Source: Brevibacillus agri (lineage in GTDB: Bacteria; Bacillota; Bacilli; Brevibacillales; Brevibacillaceae). From it: 64,000 nucleotides of DNA. Every line of letters starts with the position of its first letter. Positions within the stretch are counted from its first letter, which is position 1. This document shows positions 45,710-55,795 of this stretch, in pieces. Location of the stretch: positions 5,132,501 through 5,196,500 of the forward strand of contig NZ_CP026363.1 in the NCBI RefSeq assembly GCF_004117055.1, written 5' to 3'. Under the pieces are notes generated by a model. The model was not told the origin of the DNA. It ran no database searches and was given only the letters and a program-made list of their open reading frames with translations. The position numbers and the translations under genes are program-made.

Positions 45710-48055
45710 TTATGTCCGCTGTATCGGTGCGAATTTCGCGAGCAGCTTCTTGATGCCTGTCGGGCTTGGAAACGCGATATCAAGCTCCATGTCGTCTCCC
45801 GTGCCTTTGACCTTGACGACAGTGCCTGTGCCCCACTTGCCATGCTGCACCCTGTCCCCGACTTTCCAATCCACTCCGGCTCCCTGGCCGTGTCCGGGTA
45901 GCTTGTCGCCAGCCTGCATGCCTGGGCGGGAAAACGTTGCCTGAGAGCCTCCGGCAAAGCGCTGCGCCATGCCCGGCTTTGTCGCGCCGAAGCCACCGCC
46001 GCCTGCTTGCGAAGTCGTGGCGCCAAACGCTCTCGCCCCCGGATCGCGCTGGCCGAATGCTCCGCCGCGACTGCCGCCAAAGCTCCGCTCCGCAGCAGCA
46101 GGGTTTCCTTCCAACAGCTCTGGCGGGATTTCCTGCAAAAAGCGCGATGGCACGCTCACATTCGTCCGGCCGAACAGCGTCCGCATCCGTGCGCACGTCA
46201 TGTACAGCCGCTCCTCTGCCCGGGTAATGCCTACATACGCGAGGCGGCGCTCCTCCTCCATCTCGGCATCGTCAAACAACGAACGGCTGTGCGGGAACAC
46301 GCCTTCCTCCAGGCCGACGAGGAACACGACAGGAAACTCCAAACCTTTGGCGCTGTGCAGCGTCATCAGGACAACCTGCCCATTTTCCGCTACCTCTTCT
46401 TTTTCCCCGTCTTCTCCGAGCGAGTCGATGTCCGCGACCAGTGCCAGATCGGTCAAAAACGCGAGCAAGCTCTTGTCTTCGTTTTTGCGCTCAAACTCCT
46501 GCGTCACAGACAGAAACTCCTCGATGTTCTCCAGTCTGGCCTGCGCTTCGATCGTTTTATCCTCTTTGAGCGATTCGCGGTAGCCGGAGCGCTTCAGCAC
46601 TTCCTCTACCAACTCGGTCACGCTCAAGTAGTCGGTCATCTGCATCAGGTTGGTAATCAGGTCGTTAAACGACAAAATCGCATTCGTCGTGCGCGACGGC
46701 AGCCCCATGTAGGCGGCCTCCTGAATCGCCTGATACAGCGACTGGCCGTTTGCATTGGCGTACGCTTGCAGCTTTTCAACCGTCGTGTCCCCGATATTGC
46801 GCTTGGGCACGTTGATGATGCGCTGCAGGCTGATGTCGTCGTCCGGGTTGGAAATGAGGCGCAGGTAAGCCAGGATGTCCTTGATCTCTTTGCGGTCGTA
46901 GAACTTCGTTCCGCCGACGATCGTGTACGGAATGTTCGACTTGATGAACACATCCTCCACCACACGGGACTGGGCGTTTGTCCGGTACAGGACGGCAAAC
47001 TTGTCGTAGCGCTTGTACTGCGGCAGTTGCTTGCGGATCGTATCGACGATGAAGTACGCCTCGTCGTGCTCGGAGTCGCCCTGAAAACACATGATTTTGT
47101 CGCCGCCCGGATTTTCCGTCCACAGCTTCTTTTCCTTGCGCAGCTTGTTGTTGGCGATCACCTCGTTGGCTGCCTGCAAAATCGTTTTTGTCGAGCGGTA
47201 GTTTTGCTCCAGCTTGATGAGCTTCGCTTCCGGATAGTCTTTTTCAAAGTTGAGGATGATGGAAATATCCGCGCCCCGCCATTTGTAAATACTTTGGTCG
47301 GCGTCCCCCACGCAGCATACGTTGCGGTATTTGTCCGCGAGCATGGAGATCAACAGGTACTGGGCCCGGTTCGTATCCTGGTACTCGTCCACGTGAATGT
47401 AGCGGAATTTTTTCTGGTAAAACTCGAGCACTTCCGGCACTTCTTTGAACAGGCGAACAGTCGTCATAATCAAGTCGTCGAAGTCCAACGACTGGTTGCT
47501 TTTCAGCTTTTTCTGGTACGCCTCGTACACCTTCGCGGCGACCTGCGCAAACGGATCTCCGGCAAGTCTGGCGAAAGTGTCCGGGTCTGTCAGTTCGTTT
47601 TTCGCTCCGCTGATGGCAGCCAAAATCGAGCGCGGCTCATACTGCTTGGGATCAATGTTTAGCTCCTTCAGGCATTGCTTGACGACCGACAACTGATCGC
47701 CCGCGTCGAGAATCGTAAAGCTGCGGCTGATGCCGAGTCGGTCAATGTCTCTGCGCAAAATTCGCACACACAGGGAGTGAAACGTCGACAGCCACGTATC
47801 CTGCGCCGCCGCGCCGCCAATGATCGCCGCCACGCGGTTTTGCATCTCCCGCGCCGCCTTGTTGGTGAAGGTGATGGCGAGAATGCTCCACGGCGCCACC
47901 TGTTTCACGCTGATGAGGTACGCGATGCGCTGCGTCAGCACTTTGGTCTTGCCGCTGCCCGCACCGGCCAAAATCAGGACAGGGCCTTCTGTAGTCAGTA
48001 CGGCTTCCCGCTGCTGCGGGTTCAAGCCTGCTGTAATTCGTTCTGCTAAAACCAT
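45710..48055 (-). CDS. pcrA: ATP-dependent DNA helicase PcrA
   Basis: The 781-residue essential helicase has Walker [10 protein letters not shown], Walker [35 protein letters not shown] and [11 protein letters not shown]. The C-terminal Gly-rich linker and Tudor domain ([16 protein letters not shown]) bind RNA polymerase in family members. It acts in repair, plasmid replication and transcription-replication conflict. It heads the pcrA-ligA pair. Confidence 0.96.
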   Translation of the reverse strand: MVLAERITAGLNPQQREAVLTTEGPVLILAGAGSGKTKVLTQRIAYLISVKQVAPWSILAITFTNKAAREMQNRVAAIIGGAAAQDTWLSTFHSLCVRILRRDIDRLGISRSFTILDAGDQLSVVKQCLKELNIDPKQYEPRSILAAISGAKNELTDPDTFARLAGDPFAQVAAKVYEAYQKKLKSNQSLDFDDLIMTTVRLFKEVPEVLEFYQKKFRYIHVDEYQDTNRAQYLLISMLADKYRNVCCVGDADQSIYKWRGADISIILNFEKDYPEAKLIKLEQNYRSTKTILQAANEVIANNKLRKEKKLWTENPGGDKIMCFQGDSEHDEAYFIVDTIRKQLPQYKRYDKFAVLYRTNAQSRVVEDVFIKSNIPYTIVGGTKFYDRKEIKDILAYLRLISNPDDDISLQRIINVPKRNIGDTTVEKLQAYANANGQSLYQAIQEAAYMGLPSRTTNAILSFNDLITNLMQMTDYLSVTELVEEVLKRSGYRESLKEDKTIEAQARLENIEEFLSVTQEFERKNEDKSLLAFLTDLALVADIDSLGEDGEKEEVAENGQVVLMTLHSAKGLEFPVVFLVGLEEGVFPHSRSLFDDAEMEEERRLAYVGITRAEERLYMTCARMRTLFGRTNVSVPSRFLQEIPPELLEGNPAAAERSFGGSRGGAFGQRDPGARAFGATTSQAGGGGFGATKPGMAQRFAGGSQATFSRPGMQAGDKLPGHGQGAGVDWKVGDRVQHGKWGTGTVVKVKGTGDDMELDIAFPSPTGIKKLLAKFAPIQRT

Positions 48056-48156
48056 ATGTATAAGTCCACCTTTCCACGTTCCCTAGACGAGTGCATATGT
48101 TCCTATTTTCGCACAGATCGCACTTGAGTTCCAGTTCGTAAACGGGCGAGGAAAGA

Positions 48157-48957
48157 TCATCCTTTTGGCAAAAGCGGCTCGTACATCATATAGGCGCGAT
48201 TCTCCGTCAGCCACTCCTGTTCCAGCCAGGTCCCGTCCTGCGCATACACATTGCGGTAAAGCTGATTGCTCCGTTCGTAGCCGCCCCAGATCGACGGGGT
48301 GATGGCGTGTTCTTTTTCGATAATCTCATACGTTCGTGTCGGGGGCATGTCGGAGCGCCACTCTCCGACCAGATGCGTGTCGGTCAGGTAGACGTGAAGC
48401 TGGAACGTTTGCTTCGTCCGGTTTTCGATCTGCAAGTCGAGGTAGTTGTAAAAACAGGTCGCACCGCTTCCGAACGGCTGCGTCCGGTTGGCGTCGGGAA
48501 AAACGTCGTAGCTGTGGCGGTGGCGCTCGGTGACCGTCAAGGGCGTATGCAGCGTCATCCAGTACAGCAAATTCGAGAGCTGACACAACCCGCCGCCGAT
48601 TCCGGCTGTGACGCGCCCGTGCGAGAGCAGCATCCCCTCCACGTAGCCTTTTCCTTTTGTCGGCTTGCCAATCAGCTTCCAATAGGAAAAGGTTTCACCC
48701 GGCCGCAGCATTACTTTGTCCAGGCGAGCTGTCGCCAGTCGCAAATTGATGACTTTGTTGTGCTGCATCCACATCTCGACGTTTTGCAACCGCCGCAGCA
48801 ATATCGTCTGGTGGGAAAAATGCACATGCGAAAGCAGCTCGCTTTTTTTCTCGCGGGCGAATCTCGTTCGTCCCACCAGCCACTGAATCCGTCTTTTCCC
48901 GCGGTAATAGACGATGCCTGCCGCGAGCCTCCACCTTCCCCGCGCAATCGGCTTCAT
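48157..48957 (-). CDS. VanW-family protein
   Basis: The 266-residue product starts at ATG 48957 behind AGAGGAGG. It has the VanW core LRPGETFSYWKLIG, GRVTAGIGGGLCQLSNLLYW and HRHSYDVFPDANRTQPFGSGATC. VanW-type proteins are found with glycopeptide resistance genes and elsewhere; the catalytic role is not settled, but an envelope function is likely. No other van genes are nearby. Confidence 0.82.
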   Translation of the reverse strand: MKPIARGRWRLAAGIVYYRGKRRIQWLVGRTRFAREKKSELLSHVHFSHQTILLRRLQNVEMWMQHNKVINLRLATARLDKVMLRPGETFSYWKLIGKPTKGKGYVEGMLLSHGRVTAGIGGGLCQLSNLLYWMTLHTPLTVTERHRHSYDVFPDANRTQPFGSGATCFYNYLDLQIENRTKQTFQLHVYLTDTHLVGEWRSDMPPTRTYEIIEKEHAITPSIWGGYERSNQLYRNVYAQDGTWLEQEWLTENRAYMMYEPLLPKG

Positions 48958-49154
48958 CCTCGCGCCTCCTCTTTTTTCCTGATTTATAACATGTAGACGA
49001 CGCGTCAGGCCCGTTAGTTGCGAAAAAGGCTCCTTCCGATTTTGTAAGGGCGTCGTAAGCCAATTCTCTTTCCTCGCCCCTCCCTGTGCGGTAGGATGAA
49101 GAGGTGTCTGTTTTTGTTTGGACATTCATCTATGGAAAAAAGGAAGTGATCGGC

Positions 49155-50219
49155 TTGTCAGCCTTTGCTCCCATCGGGAACCAACGGATCAACACATTGG
49201 ACACCGTGCGCGGGTTCGCCCTGCTCGGCATCGTCCTGGTCAACATATTGCCGCTTCTCTCCGTGCAGACACCTGCTCCCGGCAGCGTTGACGCCTGGCT
49301 GTTCCAGTTTTTCAACTTTGCCGTGGAATCGCGCTTTTTCGTGATTTTCTCGTTTTTGTTTGGCGTCGGCTTCCATCTGTTTGTCAGCCGGGCAAAAGAA
49401 AAAGGCGCAAACAGCACCGCCCTGTTCATTCGCCGATTGATTGCGCTTCTGGCCTTCGGCTTCGTGCACAAAATGTTTCATCCGGGAGAAGCGTTGTTCA
49501 TTTACGCCATCTTCGGCTTTATGCTGATGCCTTTTTACCGCCTGCGCGCTAAAACAAATCTGGCAATCGGTCTTATTCTCTCCATCCTGGTTTGCGCCAC
49601 AGGCGTGAAGCCGTTTCTCGTGCTGCCGCTGTTCATTCTCGGCCTGTCCGTCGGGCAATTCGGGGTTTTTCAGGACATTCCCCGCTTCCTGCCCGCGATC
49701 AAAAAGGTGCAAGGAATCGCCTTCGCGCTCACGCTGCTCGGCTTGTACGCCCAGTATCAATTCCTGCCATCCGATCCGTTCATGTCGGCCCAGACGATCG
49801 TCGTGGACGATATCTCGGAGCAACAACTGCTGGAGCTTACGTATTACACGATCGCCCTGACCTCGACAGGCTTTGTCATGTCGGCGTTTTACACAACGAC
49901 GCTGATCCGGCTGTTGGAGCACCGCAGCGTGCAAAAGGCGCTGGCGCCGCTGACCAGCTACGGGCGGATGGCGCTGACGAACTACGTGGGACAGACGGTG
50001 CTGATTTTGGCTGGCGGCTATTTGTTTGGCTGGTACGGCACGCTCAGCTACTGGCAGTCCACGCTCATTTGTCTCGGCATTTACGCGCTGCAAATGGCGT
50101 GCAGCATGCTGTGGCTGTCGGTCTTTCGCATGGGGCCGCTGGAATGGGTGTGGCGCGTATGCACGTATATGCGGGTGACGCCTCTTTTGAAGGGCAGCAA
50201 GGAGCGGGGGCGCGCCTGA
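49155..50219 (+). CDS. DUF418-family membrane protein
   Basis: The 354-residue polytopic protein begins at TTG 49155 (SAFAPIGNQRINTLDTVRG) behind AAGGAAG. The early RGFALLGIVLVNI and the C-terminal GRMALTNYVGQTVL identify the DUF418/YeiB type. Function is unknown; members are often linked to envelope or two-component genes. Confidence 0.85.
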   Translation: MSAFAPIGNQRINTLDTVRGFALLGIVLVNILPLLSVQTPAPGSVDAWLFQFFNFAVESRFFVIFSFLFGVGFHLFVSRAKEKGANSTALFIRRLIALLAFGFVHKMFHPGEALFIYAIFGFMLMPFYRLRAKTNLAIGLILSILVCATGVKPFLVLPLFILGLSVGQFGVFQDIPRFLPAIKKVQGIAFALTLLGLYAQYQFLPSDPFMSAQTIVVDDISEQQLLELTYYTIALTSTGFVMSAFYTTTLIRLLEHRSVQKALAPLTSYGRMALTNYVGQTVLILAGGYLFGWYGTLSYWQSTLICLGIYALQMACSMLWLSVFRMGPLEWVWRVCTYMRVTPLLKGSKERGRA

Positions 50220-50293
50220 TAGCTTGCTAGGGCTTGCATTTAACAGTATTGACCCTTCTGGCCCTTCCTCTTCGAAGTGAATTTGGAAAAAAT

Positions 50294-50322
50294 GAGCAAT
50301 CCGTTCTTTTGATGGATTGCTC
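50294..50322 (+). terminator. Terminator of the DUF418 gene
   Basis: GAGCAATCC (50294-50302) pairs with GGATTGCTC (50314-50322), followed by GTTTC. Confidence 0.6.
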
Positions 50323-50355
50323 GTTTCACCTATACCCGATATCCTACTTATTGAG

Positions 50356-50493
50356 ATGAAGATGATGACTATTTTGGAAGTCTTCTACATGCCTGAAATA
50401 GTGACTCTTCTGTTAGCTGCTGCGTTTAATTTAAGGAGCATAGCCAAACAAAACGACAAAATCATAAAGTTGCTAGAGGAATTAAAAAAATAA
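50356..50493 (+). CDS. Small membrane-helix peptide, 45 residues
   Basis: The frame begins MKMMTILEVFYMPEIVTLLL and ends in a charged helix, KIIKLLEELKK. A hydrophobic segment followed by a short coiled coil is typical of tiny membrane proteins. It has its own terminator (50508-50538), but the ribosome site is weak. It could be a leader or a real small protein. Confidence 0.4.
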   Translation: MKMMTILEVFYMPEIVTLLLAAAFNLRSIAKQNDKIIKLLEELKK

Positions 50494-50507
50494 AGATAGC
50501 AGCCTAA

Positions 50508-50538
50508 AAACCGCCAGAATGTACAAATTCGGCGGTTT
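50508..50538 (+). terminator. Terminator after the small peptide gene
   Basis: AAACCGCC (50508-50515) pairs with GGCGGTTT (50531-50538), followed by CTTTTC on the plus strand. Confidence 0.65.
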
Positions 50539-50643
50539 CTTTTCGACAATCGAATTAAGCCTTTCGTTGGAGGTTTCACGCTGATCGCGACTGCCATTCT
50601 AGTGCGGAAGGTGTTTGGACAACTGCAACAAAAATGCAACGCC

Positions 50644-52461
50644 TCACTTCTTCAACCGATACGGCACCGTAGCGATTTTCACATCCTGCCTGGCAAATAA
50701 ATACGCCCGAATCAGCAAACTCGTCTGGTTATGCAGCAGGTTATGCCACCAGCGCTTTGTAATAAACTGTGGAATCATGACCGTAACATGGTCGGTTTCG
50801 GCCTTTTTCCATTCCACCGTGTCAATAAACTTAAACAACGGCCTGATGATACTACGGTAGTGCGAACGCAAAACAATCAAGCGCACTCCCGGATTCCACT
50901 GCGCCCATTTTTCCTCCATTTTTTTCATGTCCTCATCACTGAATCCTACATAGACAGCCACGATGTCGTCCGTCAATGATTGCGCATAACTGATCGTGTT
51001 TTTTACCACCTGCGATATGCCCGCCACCGGGATCACAATGACACTGCCTTTTGGCTCCGGCTTATCGGTTTCAACATCCAGCCGCAGCTCATCGGCCAAA
51101 TCTCTGTAGTGCCTGTTAATTTTGCGGAAGATAAAAATGACGATGGGCAGGAAAATAAAAATCGACCACACCTGCGTGAACTTGGTAAGCAAGAAGATCA
51201 GGCAAATCGTCAAGGTCGTGAGCATGCCCAACGTATTAATCAGAAAAGGCGTGAGCCAGCCTGGCGGTTTTTTCGTGATCCATCGCTTCATCATCCCTGC
51301 CTGTGACAGCGTAAACGGGATAAACACACCAAGCGCGTATAACGGGATCAGATTTTCTGTTTCTCCTTGAAACGCAATAATTAAGATTCCTGAAAGAATC
51401 GCCAAAAAAATGATTCCGTTCGAAAACCCCAGACGATCTCCCCGGACCATAAACATGTTGGGCATGAATCTGTCCTTCGACAGCATAAAGGCAAGCAAAG
51501 GAAAGGCCGCAAAAGCCGTATTGGCTGCAAGGAACAAAATAAGCGCTGTAACAGCCTGAATGAAGTAGTACAGGATTCCGCGCCCAAAAACCGTTGAAGC
51601 GATTTGCGACACTACTGTTTCCTTTGGACTCGGCGCAATCCCGTACGCGTAAGCCAGCAGGCTGATTCCCATGAACATAATGCCAAGGATCAATCCCATG
51701 GTGATAAGCGTCAAAGCTGCGTTTTTCGGTGCTGGCTCCCTGAAATTCGGAATGGCGTTGGAGACAGCTTCTACCCCTGTCAATGCCGAGCAGCCTGAAC
51801 TAAAAGCCCGCAAAAGCAGGAATAACGTAATGCCTGGAACAACTGCGCCGTATTCGGGAGATGGCGTGTGAACGTTCCCGGCTATCCATTGATACACGCC
51901 GCCAATGATTAAGGCGAGAATGGCTACGACAAAAAAATACACGGGGTACATTAAAATCGTAGCCGACTCCGTGATGCCCCGTAAATTCAAGAGCGTGACA
52001 ATGAAAATCATCAGAAGGGCAACCAGCACGCGATGTTCATGCAGAGCCGGAAATGCCGATGTAATCGCGTCTGTGGAAGCGGACGTACTCACCGCCACAG
52101 TCAAAATGTAATCCACGAGCAAGGAACCGCCTGCAACCAGCCCTGTCGTGGTTCCCAAATTGTCCTTTGCCACAATGTATGCTCCGCCGCCTGTCGTATA
52201 AGCGAATATCGTTTGGCGGTAGGACAAAATCAGGATAGTTAACAGGCCGACAACGGCAATCGAGATCGGGATGGAATACCATAGCGCTGCAGCGCCCACC
52301 GTTATTAATACGAGAAGAATCTGCTCGGTTCCGTAAGCTACGGAAGATAGCGCATCAGATGAAAGGACCGCTAACGCTTTTACTTTGCTTAATTTTTCTG
52401 CTGCAAGCTCGTTTGTTTTCATCGGTCTTCCGATCAGGAAGCGCTTGAAATCGGATATCAT
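50644..52461 (-). CDS. kimA: KimA-like potassium importer (APC superfamily)
   Basis: The 605-residue protein has about twelve membrane segments starting SKVKALAVLSSDALSSVAYGTEQILL, with TTGGGAYIVAKDNLG and a long C-terminal cytosolic domain (SVIVIPVAGISQVVKNTISYAQ). This is the layout and length of B. subtilis KimA (YdaO), a proton-coupled potassium importer, controlled by c-di-AMP in family members. Some relatives may carry amino acids instead. Upstream lies a terminator-like hairpin (52614-52650) but not a recognisable ydaO riboswitch. Confidence 0.8.
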   Translation of the reverse strand: MISDFKRFLIGRPMKTNELAAEKLSKVKALAVLSSDALSSVAYGTEQILLVLITVGAAALWYSIPISIAVVGLLTILILSYRQTIFAYTTGGGAYIVAKDNLGTTTGLVAGGSLLVDYILTVAVSTSASTDAITSAFPALHEHRVLVALLMIFIVTLLNLRGITESATILMYPVYFFVVAILALIIGGVYQWIAGNVHTPSPEYGAVVPGITLFLLLRAFSSGCSALTGVEAVSNAIPNFREPAPKNAALTLITMGLILGIMFMGISLLAYAYGIAPSPKETVVSQIASTVFGRGILYYFIQAVTALILFLAANTAFAAFPLLAFMLSKDRFMPNMFMVRGDRLGFSNGIIFLAILSGILIIAFQGETENLIPLYALGVFIPFTLSQAGMMKRWITKKPPGWLTPFLINTLGMLTTLTICLIFLLTKFTQVWSIFIFLPIVIFIFRKINRHYRDLADELRLDVETDKPEPKGSVIVIPVAGISQVVKNTISYAQSLTDDIVAVYVGFSDEDMKKMEEKWAQWNPGVRLIVLRSHYRSIIRPLFKFIDTVEWKKAETDHVTVMIPQFITKRWWHNLLHNQTSLLIRAYLFARQDVKIATVPYRLKK

Positions 52462-52613
52462 CTATATTCTGCCCCTTACCAGATTTTCGGTTAGTTTCCC
52501 CGCCGTTTCCAAAATTAAACGAACCGGTCCACCTGCTGCTAATCATGCACGGCTGCTCATTTTTTCTTATGTCAGACTACCCGAACCTTGCTCGCTTCCA
52601 GCTAAACAAGGCA

Positions 52614-52650
52614 ACAAAAAAGCAGCCTGCACGATCTGTCACGCGGCTGC
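52614..52650 (-). terminator. Terminator-like hairpin upstream of kimA
   Basis: On the minus strand GCAGCC (52650-52645) pairs with GGCTGC (52627-52622) and TTTTTTG follows. It lies about 150 bases before kimA and 80 bases after the first pcrB terminator, so it could be a second terminator or an attenuator in the kimA leader. Confidence 0.5.
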
Positions 52651-52687
52651 GCCCCAACCCATTTTCTTCCAAAATATATGCTTTCGC

Positions 52688-52721
52688 AAAAAAAAGAGAG
52701 CCTTCCATCATTCTGGCTCTC
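52688..52721 (-). terminator. Terminator of pcrB
   Basis: GAGAGCC and GGCTCTC (52721-52715 with 52702-52696) form a 7-bp stem followed by eight T on the minus strand. Confidence 0.8.
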
Positions 52722-52733
52722 GTCTTCTGTCTG

Positions 52734-53426
52734 CTATTGTTCACCCTTCACGGCAGCCACTGTCGCCAAAGCTGCTTGCAGGTCGTCATAAATCACGTTG
52801 CCCACGACTACCGTGTCGGCAATCGCCGCCATTTCCGCCGCTTGCTGCGGAGTGCGAATGCCGCCCCCGTAAAAGACGTGGGCTTCGTCGGCCCCTGCCT
52901 TGCACGCCTTGACGATAGCAGGATCGCCGTAGGTGCCGCTGTACTCCAAATAGACGACAGGCAAACGGCAGATTTTGGTCGCGACTTGCGCGTATGCCTT
53001 CGCTTCTGCGGCGTCTGCGATCGGCCGCGCGCGCGTCAGCTCGGCCACTCCTGCTGCGGGATTGGCGATGAGATACCCTTCCGTAATGATCTCGTCCCAG
53101 TGAATATAGGCGCCATATGCTTTCAGCCCGGTGACGTGCGGCGTAAACGTCCAGTCAGGATCACCCGCATTCAGCACGAGCGGGATCAAATACGAATCAA
53201 ATCCGGGCACAACCGCATCGAGCGAAGAAATCTCCAGCACAGCCGGAACCGCGTAGCGGCGAATGCGGGACATCAGATCGAGCGTGTTGTCGAATGTCAC
53301 GCCGTACGTGCCGCCGACAATAATCGCATCGGTACCGGACTCGCAAATCAGTTCCAGCGCCTCGTCGTCGATCGTTTTGTCCGGGTCCAGTTTAAACGTA
53401 TGGCGCCAACTGCGATAGTCAATCAA
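52734..53426 (-). CDS. pcrB: Heptaprenylglyceryl phosphate synthase PcrB
   Basis: The 230-residue TIM-barrel enzyme joins heptaprenyl diphosphate to glycerol-1-phosphate. It begins IDYRSWRHTFKLDPDK and shows GTDAIIVGGTYGVT, YLIPLVLNAGDPDW and the phosphate-binding HVFYGGGIRTPQQA. The start is TTG 53426 behind AGGAGGC. It lies with yerC and yerB near pcrA, as in B. subtilis. Confidence 0.94.
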   Translation of the reverse strand: MIDYRSWRHTFKLDPDKTIDDEALELICESGTDAIIVGGTYGVTFDNTLDLMSRIRRYAVPAVLEISSLDAVVPGFDSYLIPLVLNAGDPDWTFTPHVTGLKAYGAYIHWDEIITEGYLIANPAAGVAELTRARPIADAAEAKAYAQVATKICRLPVVYLEYSGTYGDPAIVKACKAGADEAHVFYGGGIRTPQQAAEMAAIADTVVVGNVIYDDLQAALATVAAVKGEQ

Positions 53427-53443
53427 CGTTGCCTGCCTCCTAG

Positions 53444-53734
53444 CTATTTTCCAATGCGCTCCAGCGCCATCTGATATCCGTCGTTGCCGTAGTTCAGGCA
53501 GCGTTTGACGCGGGAGATGGTGGCTGTGCTGGCCCCGGTCTCCGCTTCGATCTGGTTGTAGGTAAAGCCTTTGCGAAGCATGCGCGCTACTTCCAGCCGC
53601 TGCGCCAGCGACTGCATTTCGTTTACCGTGCACAAATCGTCAAAAAATTGATAGCACTCTTCCATTGTTTCCAGAGACAGAATCGCTTCAAAAAGCTGTT
53701 CAATCCCTTTCCCCTTCAGTTTTTCCAGTTGCAT
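53444..53734 (-). CDS. yerC: YerC/YecD family TrpR-like protein
   Basis: The 96-residue helical protein has the TrpR-like HTH (MQSLAQRLEVARMLRKGFTY and TGASTATISRVKRCLNYG). It is a small probable DNA-binding regulator, target unknown. ATG 53734 follows GGGGTG; a GTG at 53743 is possible. It is 17 bases upstream of pcrB. Confidence 0.9.
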   Translation of the reverse strand: MQLEKLKGKGIEQLFEAILSLETMEECYQFFDDLCTVNEMQSLAQRLEVARMLRKGFTYNQIEAETGASTATISRVKRCLNYGNDGYQMALERIGK

Positions 53735-53853
53735 GTTCGTCACCCCGATTATGGTCTCCGTCTTCCGGACGGTTTCTCGCTGTACAATTTTTAAGCACTA
53801 AAGCCTTACAATTAATCTTAGAAGAAACCGCCTTCATCCGCAAGCCCCAATCC

Positions 53854-54918
53854 CTACTGGAACTTCAACGATTGCGACAGATCCGGGGTAGTCGGGAGGA
53901 TTTCCACCCATGTATTTCCCGGCAAAAGCGGCGCCTCCTGCGTCAGCGCAACGTCCTCGTAGGCACGAATGACGCCGTTGCTGCGCTTCCACTTGATTTT
54001 GCGGGCTTTGCCCTGCTGGAACAAATAACCGTCTCCCGGGCCGACTACATCGACCTGTCTGCGGCCCTCGCTGTCGAGGACGCGGTGCTTGGCCGAGATG
54101 ACCAGCAAATTCGTCGTCGAAAGCTGCTTGTTGTCGCTCAGATCGACATGCGGCTTGCCAGCCGTGAAGCGCATGTATTTCTTTTGTTCGGCATCGTATG
54201 TAAAGGCAGCCTTGTTCAACGAGTGAAACGTCAAATCCACCTGTGTCGCCGGCTCGCCTTCCTTGATCTTTGCATCTGCGGGCAGGAACGTGAAGTGAGG
54301 CACTTCAGCGGTTGAGCGCATGCCTTTGTCCTCCATCGCCTGCTGGATCAGCTCTGGCTTGGTGTAGAGGTTGTGCGGCATTTTGCGGAAGTTCTCCCTC
54401 CAGAAGTAGCGGCCGTTCGGGATTTCGTCCAGATGGCTGTAGTCGGACCGCGCCAGCGTTTCCAGCGCTTCCTGGCTGCCGCCTGCATGGACGAGCACAG
54501 CGTCAAAGCCGATGCCGAGCTGAATGAAATACGGGCGAATGCTGCGAACAGGCCCGATGACGTCCGGCTGCTGGCTTTGGTAAATCGTCAAAAAGCGAGT
54601 CATCTCGCCCTCGGCCAGCACTTCGTAGATAATGTCCGCCTTGTTCAGCCCTGTCTGCGGCCGCGCTGGCGGCGCGTTGTTAATCATGACCATGATCGGG
54701 CGCTTGCTGTCCAGTCGTTCCTGACTGCCGAGTCCTGTCAACGGGGCAGTGTACGGGTATTGGATCGGTTGGTTCGCCTCCGGCGGCGTTTGCACGGTAG
54801 GAGCGGTCGGCTGCTCTGGAGCCGGAGTAGGCTGCGTATCCACCGGCTGCGTGGCGCAAGCCGTAACAAATAGCAGCAAGGATAGTAGCATGAGTGACGT
54901 TTTCGTCTGTCGTTTCAT
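53854..54918 (-). CDS. yerB: DUF3048 lipoprotein YerB
   Basis: The 354-residue lipoprotein has a signal with lipobox FVTAC (Cys near residue 20), a Pro/Thr-rich linker, and the DUF3048 domain (PIMVMINNAPPARPQTGLNKADIIYE, then GGSQEALETLA). ATG 54918 is behind GAAAGGAG. Function is unknown. Confidence 0.9.
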   Translation of the reverse strand: MKRQTKTSLMLLSLLLFVTACATQPVDTQPTPAPEQPTAPTVQTPPEANQPIQYPYTAPLTGLGSQERLDSKRPIMVMINNAPPARPQTGLNKADIIYEVLAEGEMTRFLTIYQSQQPDVIGPVRSIRPYFIQLGIGFDAVLVHAGGSQEALETLARSDYSHLDEIPNGRYFWRENFRKMPHNLYTKPELIQQAMEDKGMRSTAEVPHFTFLPADAKIKEGEPATQVDLTFHSLNKAAFTYDAEQKKYMRFTAGKPHVDLSDNKQLSTTNLLVISAKHRVLDSEGRRQVDVVGPGDGYLFQQGKARKIKWKRSNGVIRAYEDVALTQEAPLLPGNTWVEILPTTPDLSQSLKFQ

Positions 54919-55093
54919 GAAATCGCTCCTTTCCATCTGTCGGTGCCGTTTTTTCCCTTCTTCATTTTTCGCGAGAGCGGAGGGGATTCCTGCTTCCACA
55001 CGTTTTCCACGATTCTCTTACGCGCCTCCCACACATCTCGTTTTTTGGCTATGCTATAATAATGGAAAACAGATGCAAAGCGAGGGCAAAACC

Positions 55094-55795
55094 ATGAACA
55101 CCCCCTACCTTGTCTATCTGGTGGACGATGAAACCAACCTGCTAGAATTGCTGCAATCGTACTTGCAAAGCGCCGGATTGCAGGTCAAGGCATTTTCCAG
55201 CGGCACCGAGGTGCTGCCGCTGCTTGATGAAGAAACTCAGCCCCATTTGTGGATATTGGACATCATGATGCCGGATATCGACGGCTACGAGCTGCTCCGG
55301 CTCATCCGCCAAAAATCGAACGTCCCGATCATTTTCATCTCGGCCCGCGACCAGGACGTGGATAAAATCATCGGTCTGGAGTTGGGCAGCGACGACTATC
55401 TCGCCAAGCCGTTTTTGCCTCGCGAGCTGGTCATTCGCGCGAAAAAGCTTTTGCAGCGCACCTATGAAAAGCCAGGTGTTGCCGTCGTGTCGCCGCAGAC
55501 TTTCCAGGATTGGGTAACGGTCGGTCCTTATATGATCTCAGAAAAAGGACGGCAAGTAAAAGAAGGCGACGAACTGATTGATTTGACGACCAAAGAGTTC
55601 GAGCTGATCGTCTACCTTTTGCACAACCAGGGACTGGCGCTGAATCGCGAGCAAATCCTGACCTCGATCTGGGGCGAGGATTACATCGGCTCCGACCGTG
55701 CCGTCGATGACCTGGTCAAGCGAATCCGCAAAAAAATGCCCAAGTTTCCACTCGAAACGGTCTATGGCTTCGGCTACCGGATGACGCGCGTATGA
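55094..55795 (+). CDS. cssR: Response regulator CssR
   Basis: The 233-residue OmpR-type regulator has a receiver (YLVDDETNLLELL, phospho-Asp in WILDIMMPD) and a DNA-binding domain (LTTKEFELIVYLL, GSDRAVDDLVKRIRKKMP). The match to B. subtilis CssR is close across the receiver (HLWILDIM, FISARD, LELGSDDY, KPFLPREL). CssRS responds to secretion stress and controls HtrA-type proteases. The site before ATG 55094 is weak. Confidence 0.88.
   Translation: MNTPYLVYLVDDETNLLELLQSYLQSAGLQVKAFSSGTEVLPLLDEETQPHLWILDIMMPDIDGYELLRLIRQKSNVPIIFISARDQDVDKIIGLELGSDDYLAKPFLPRELVIRAKKLLQRTYEKPGVAVVSPQTFQDWVTVGPYMISEKGRQVKEGDELIDLTTKEFELIVYLLHNQGLALNREQILTSIWGEDYIGSDRAVDDLVKRIRKKMPKFPLETVYGFGYRMTRV

Noticed and set aside
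52462-52733. ydaO-type c-di-AMP riboswitch upstream of kimA
   Set aside because: I could not find the conserved elements by eye; only terminator-like hairpins were visible.
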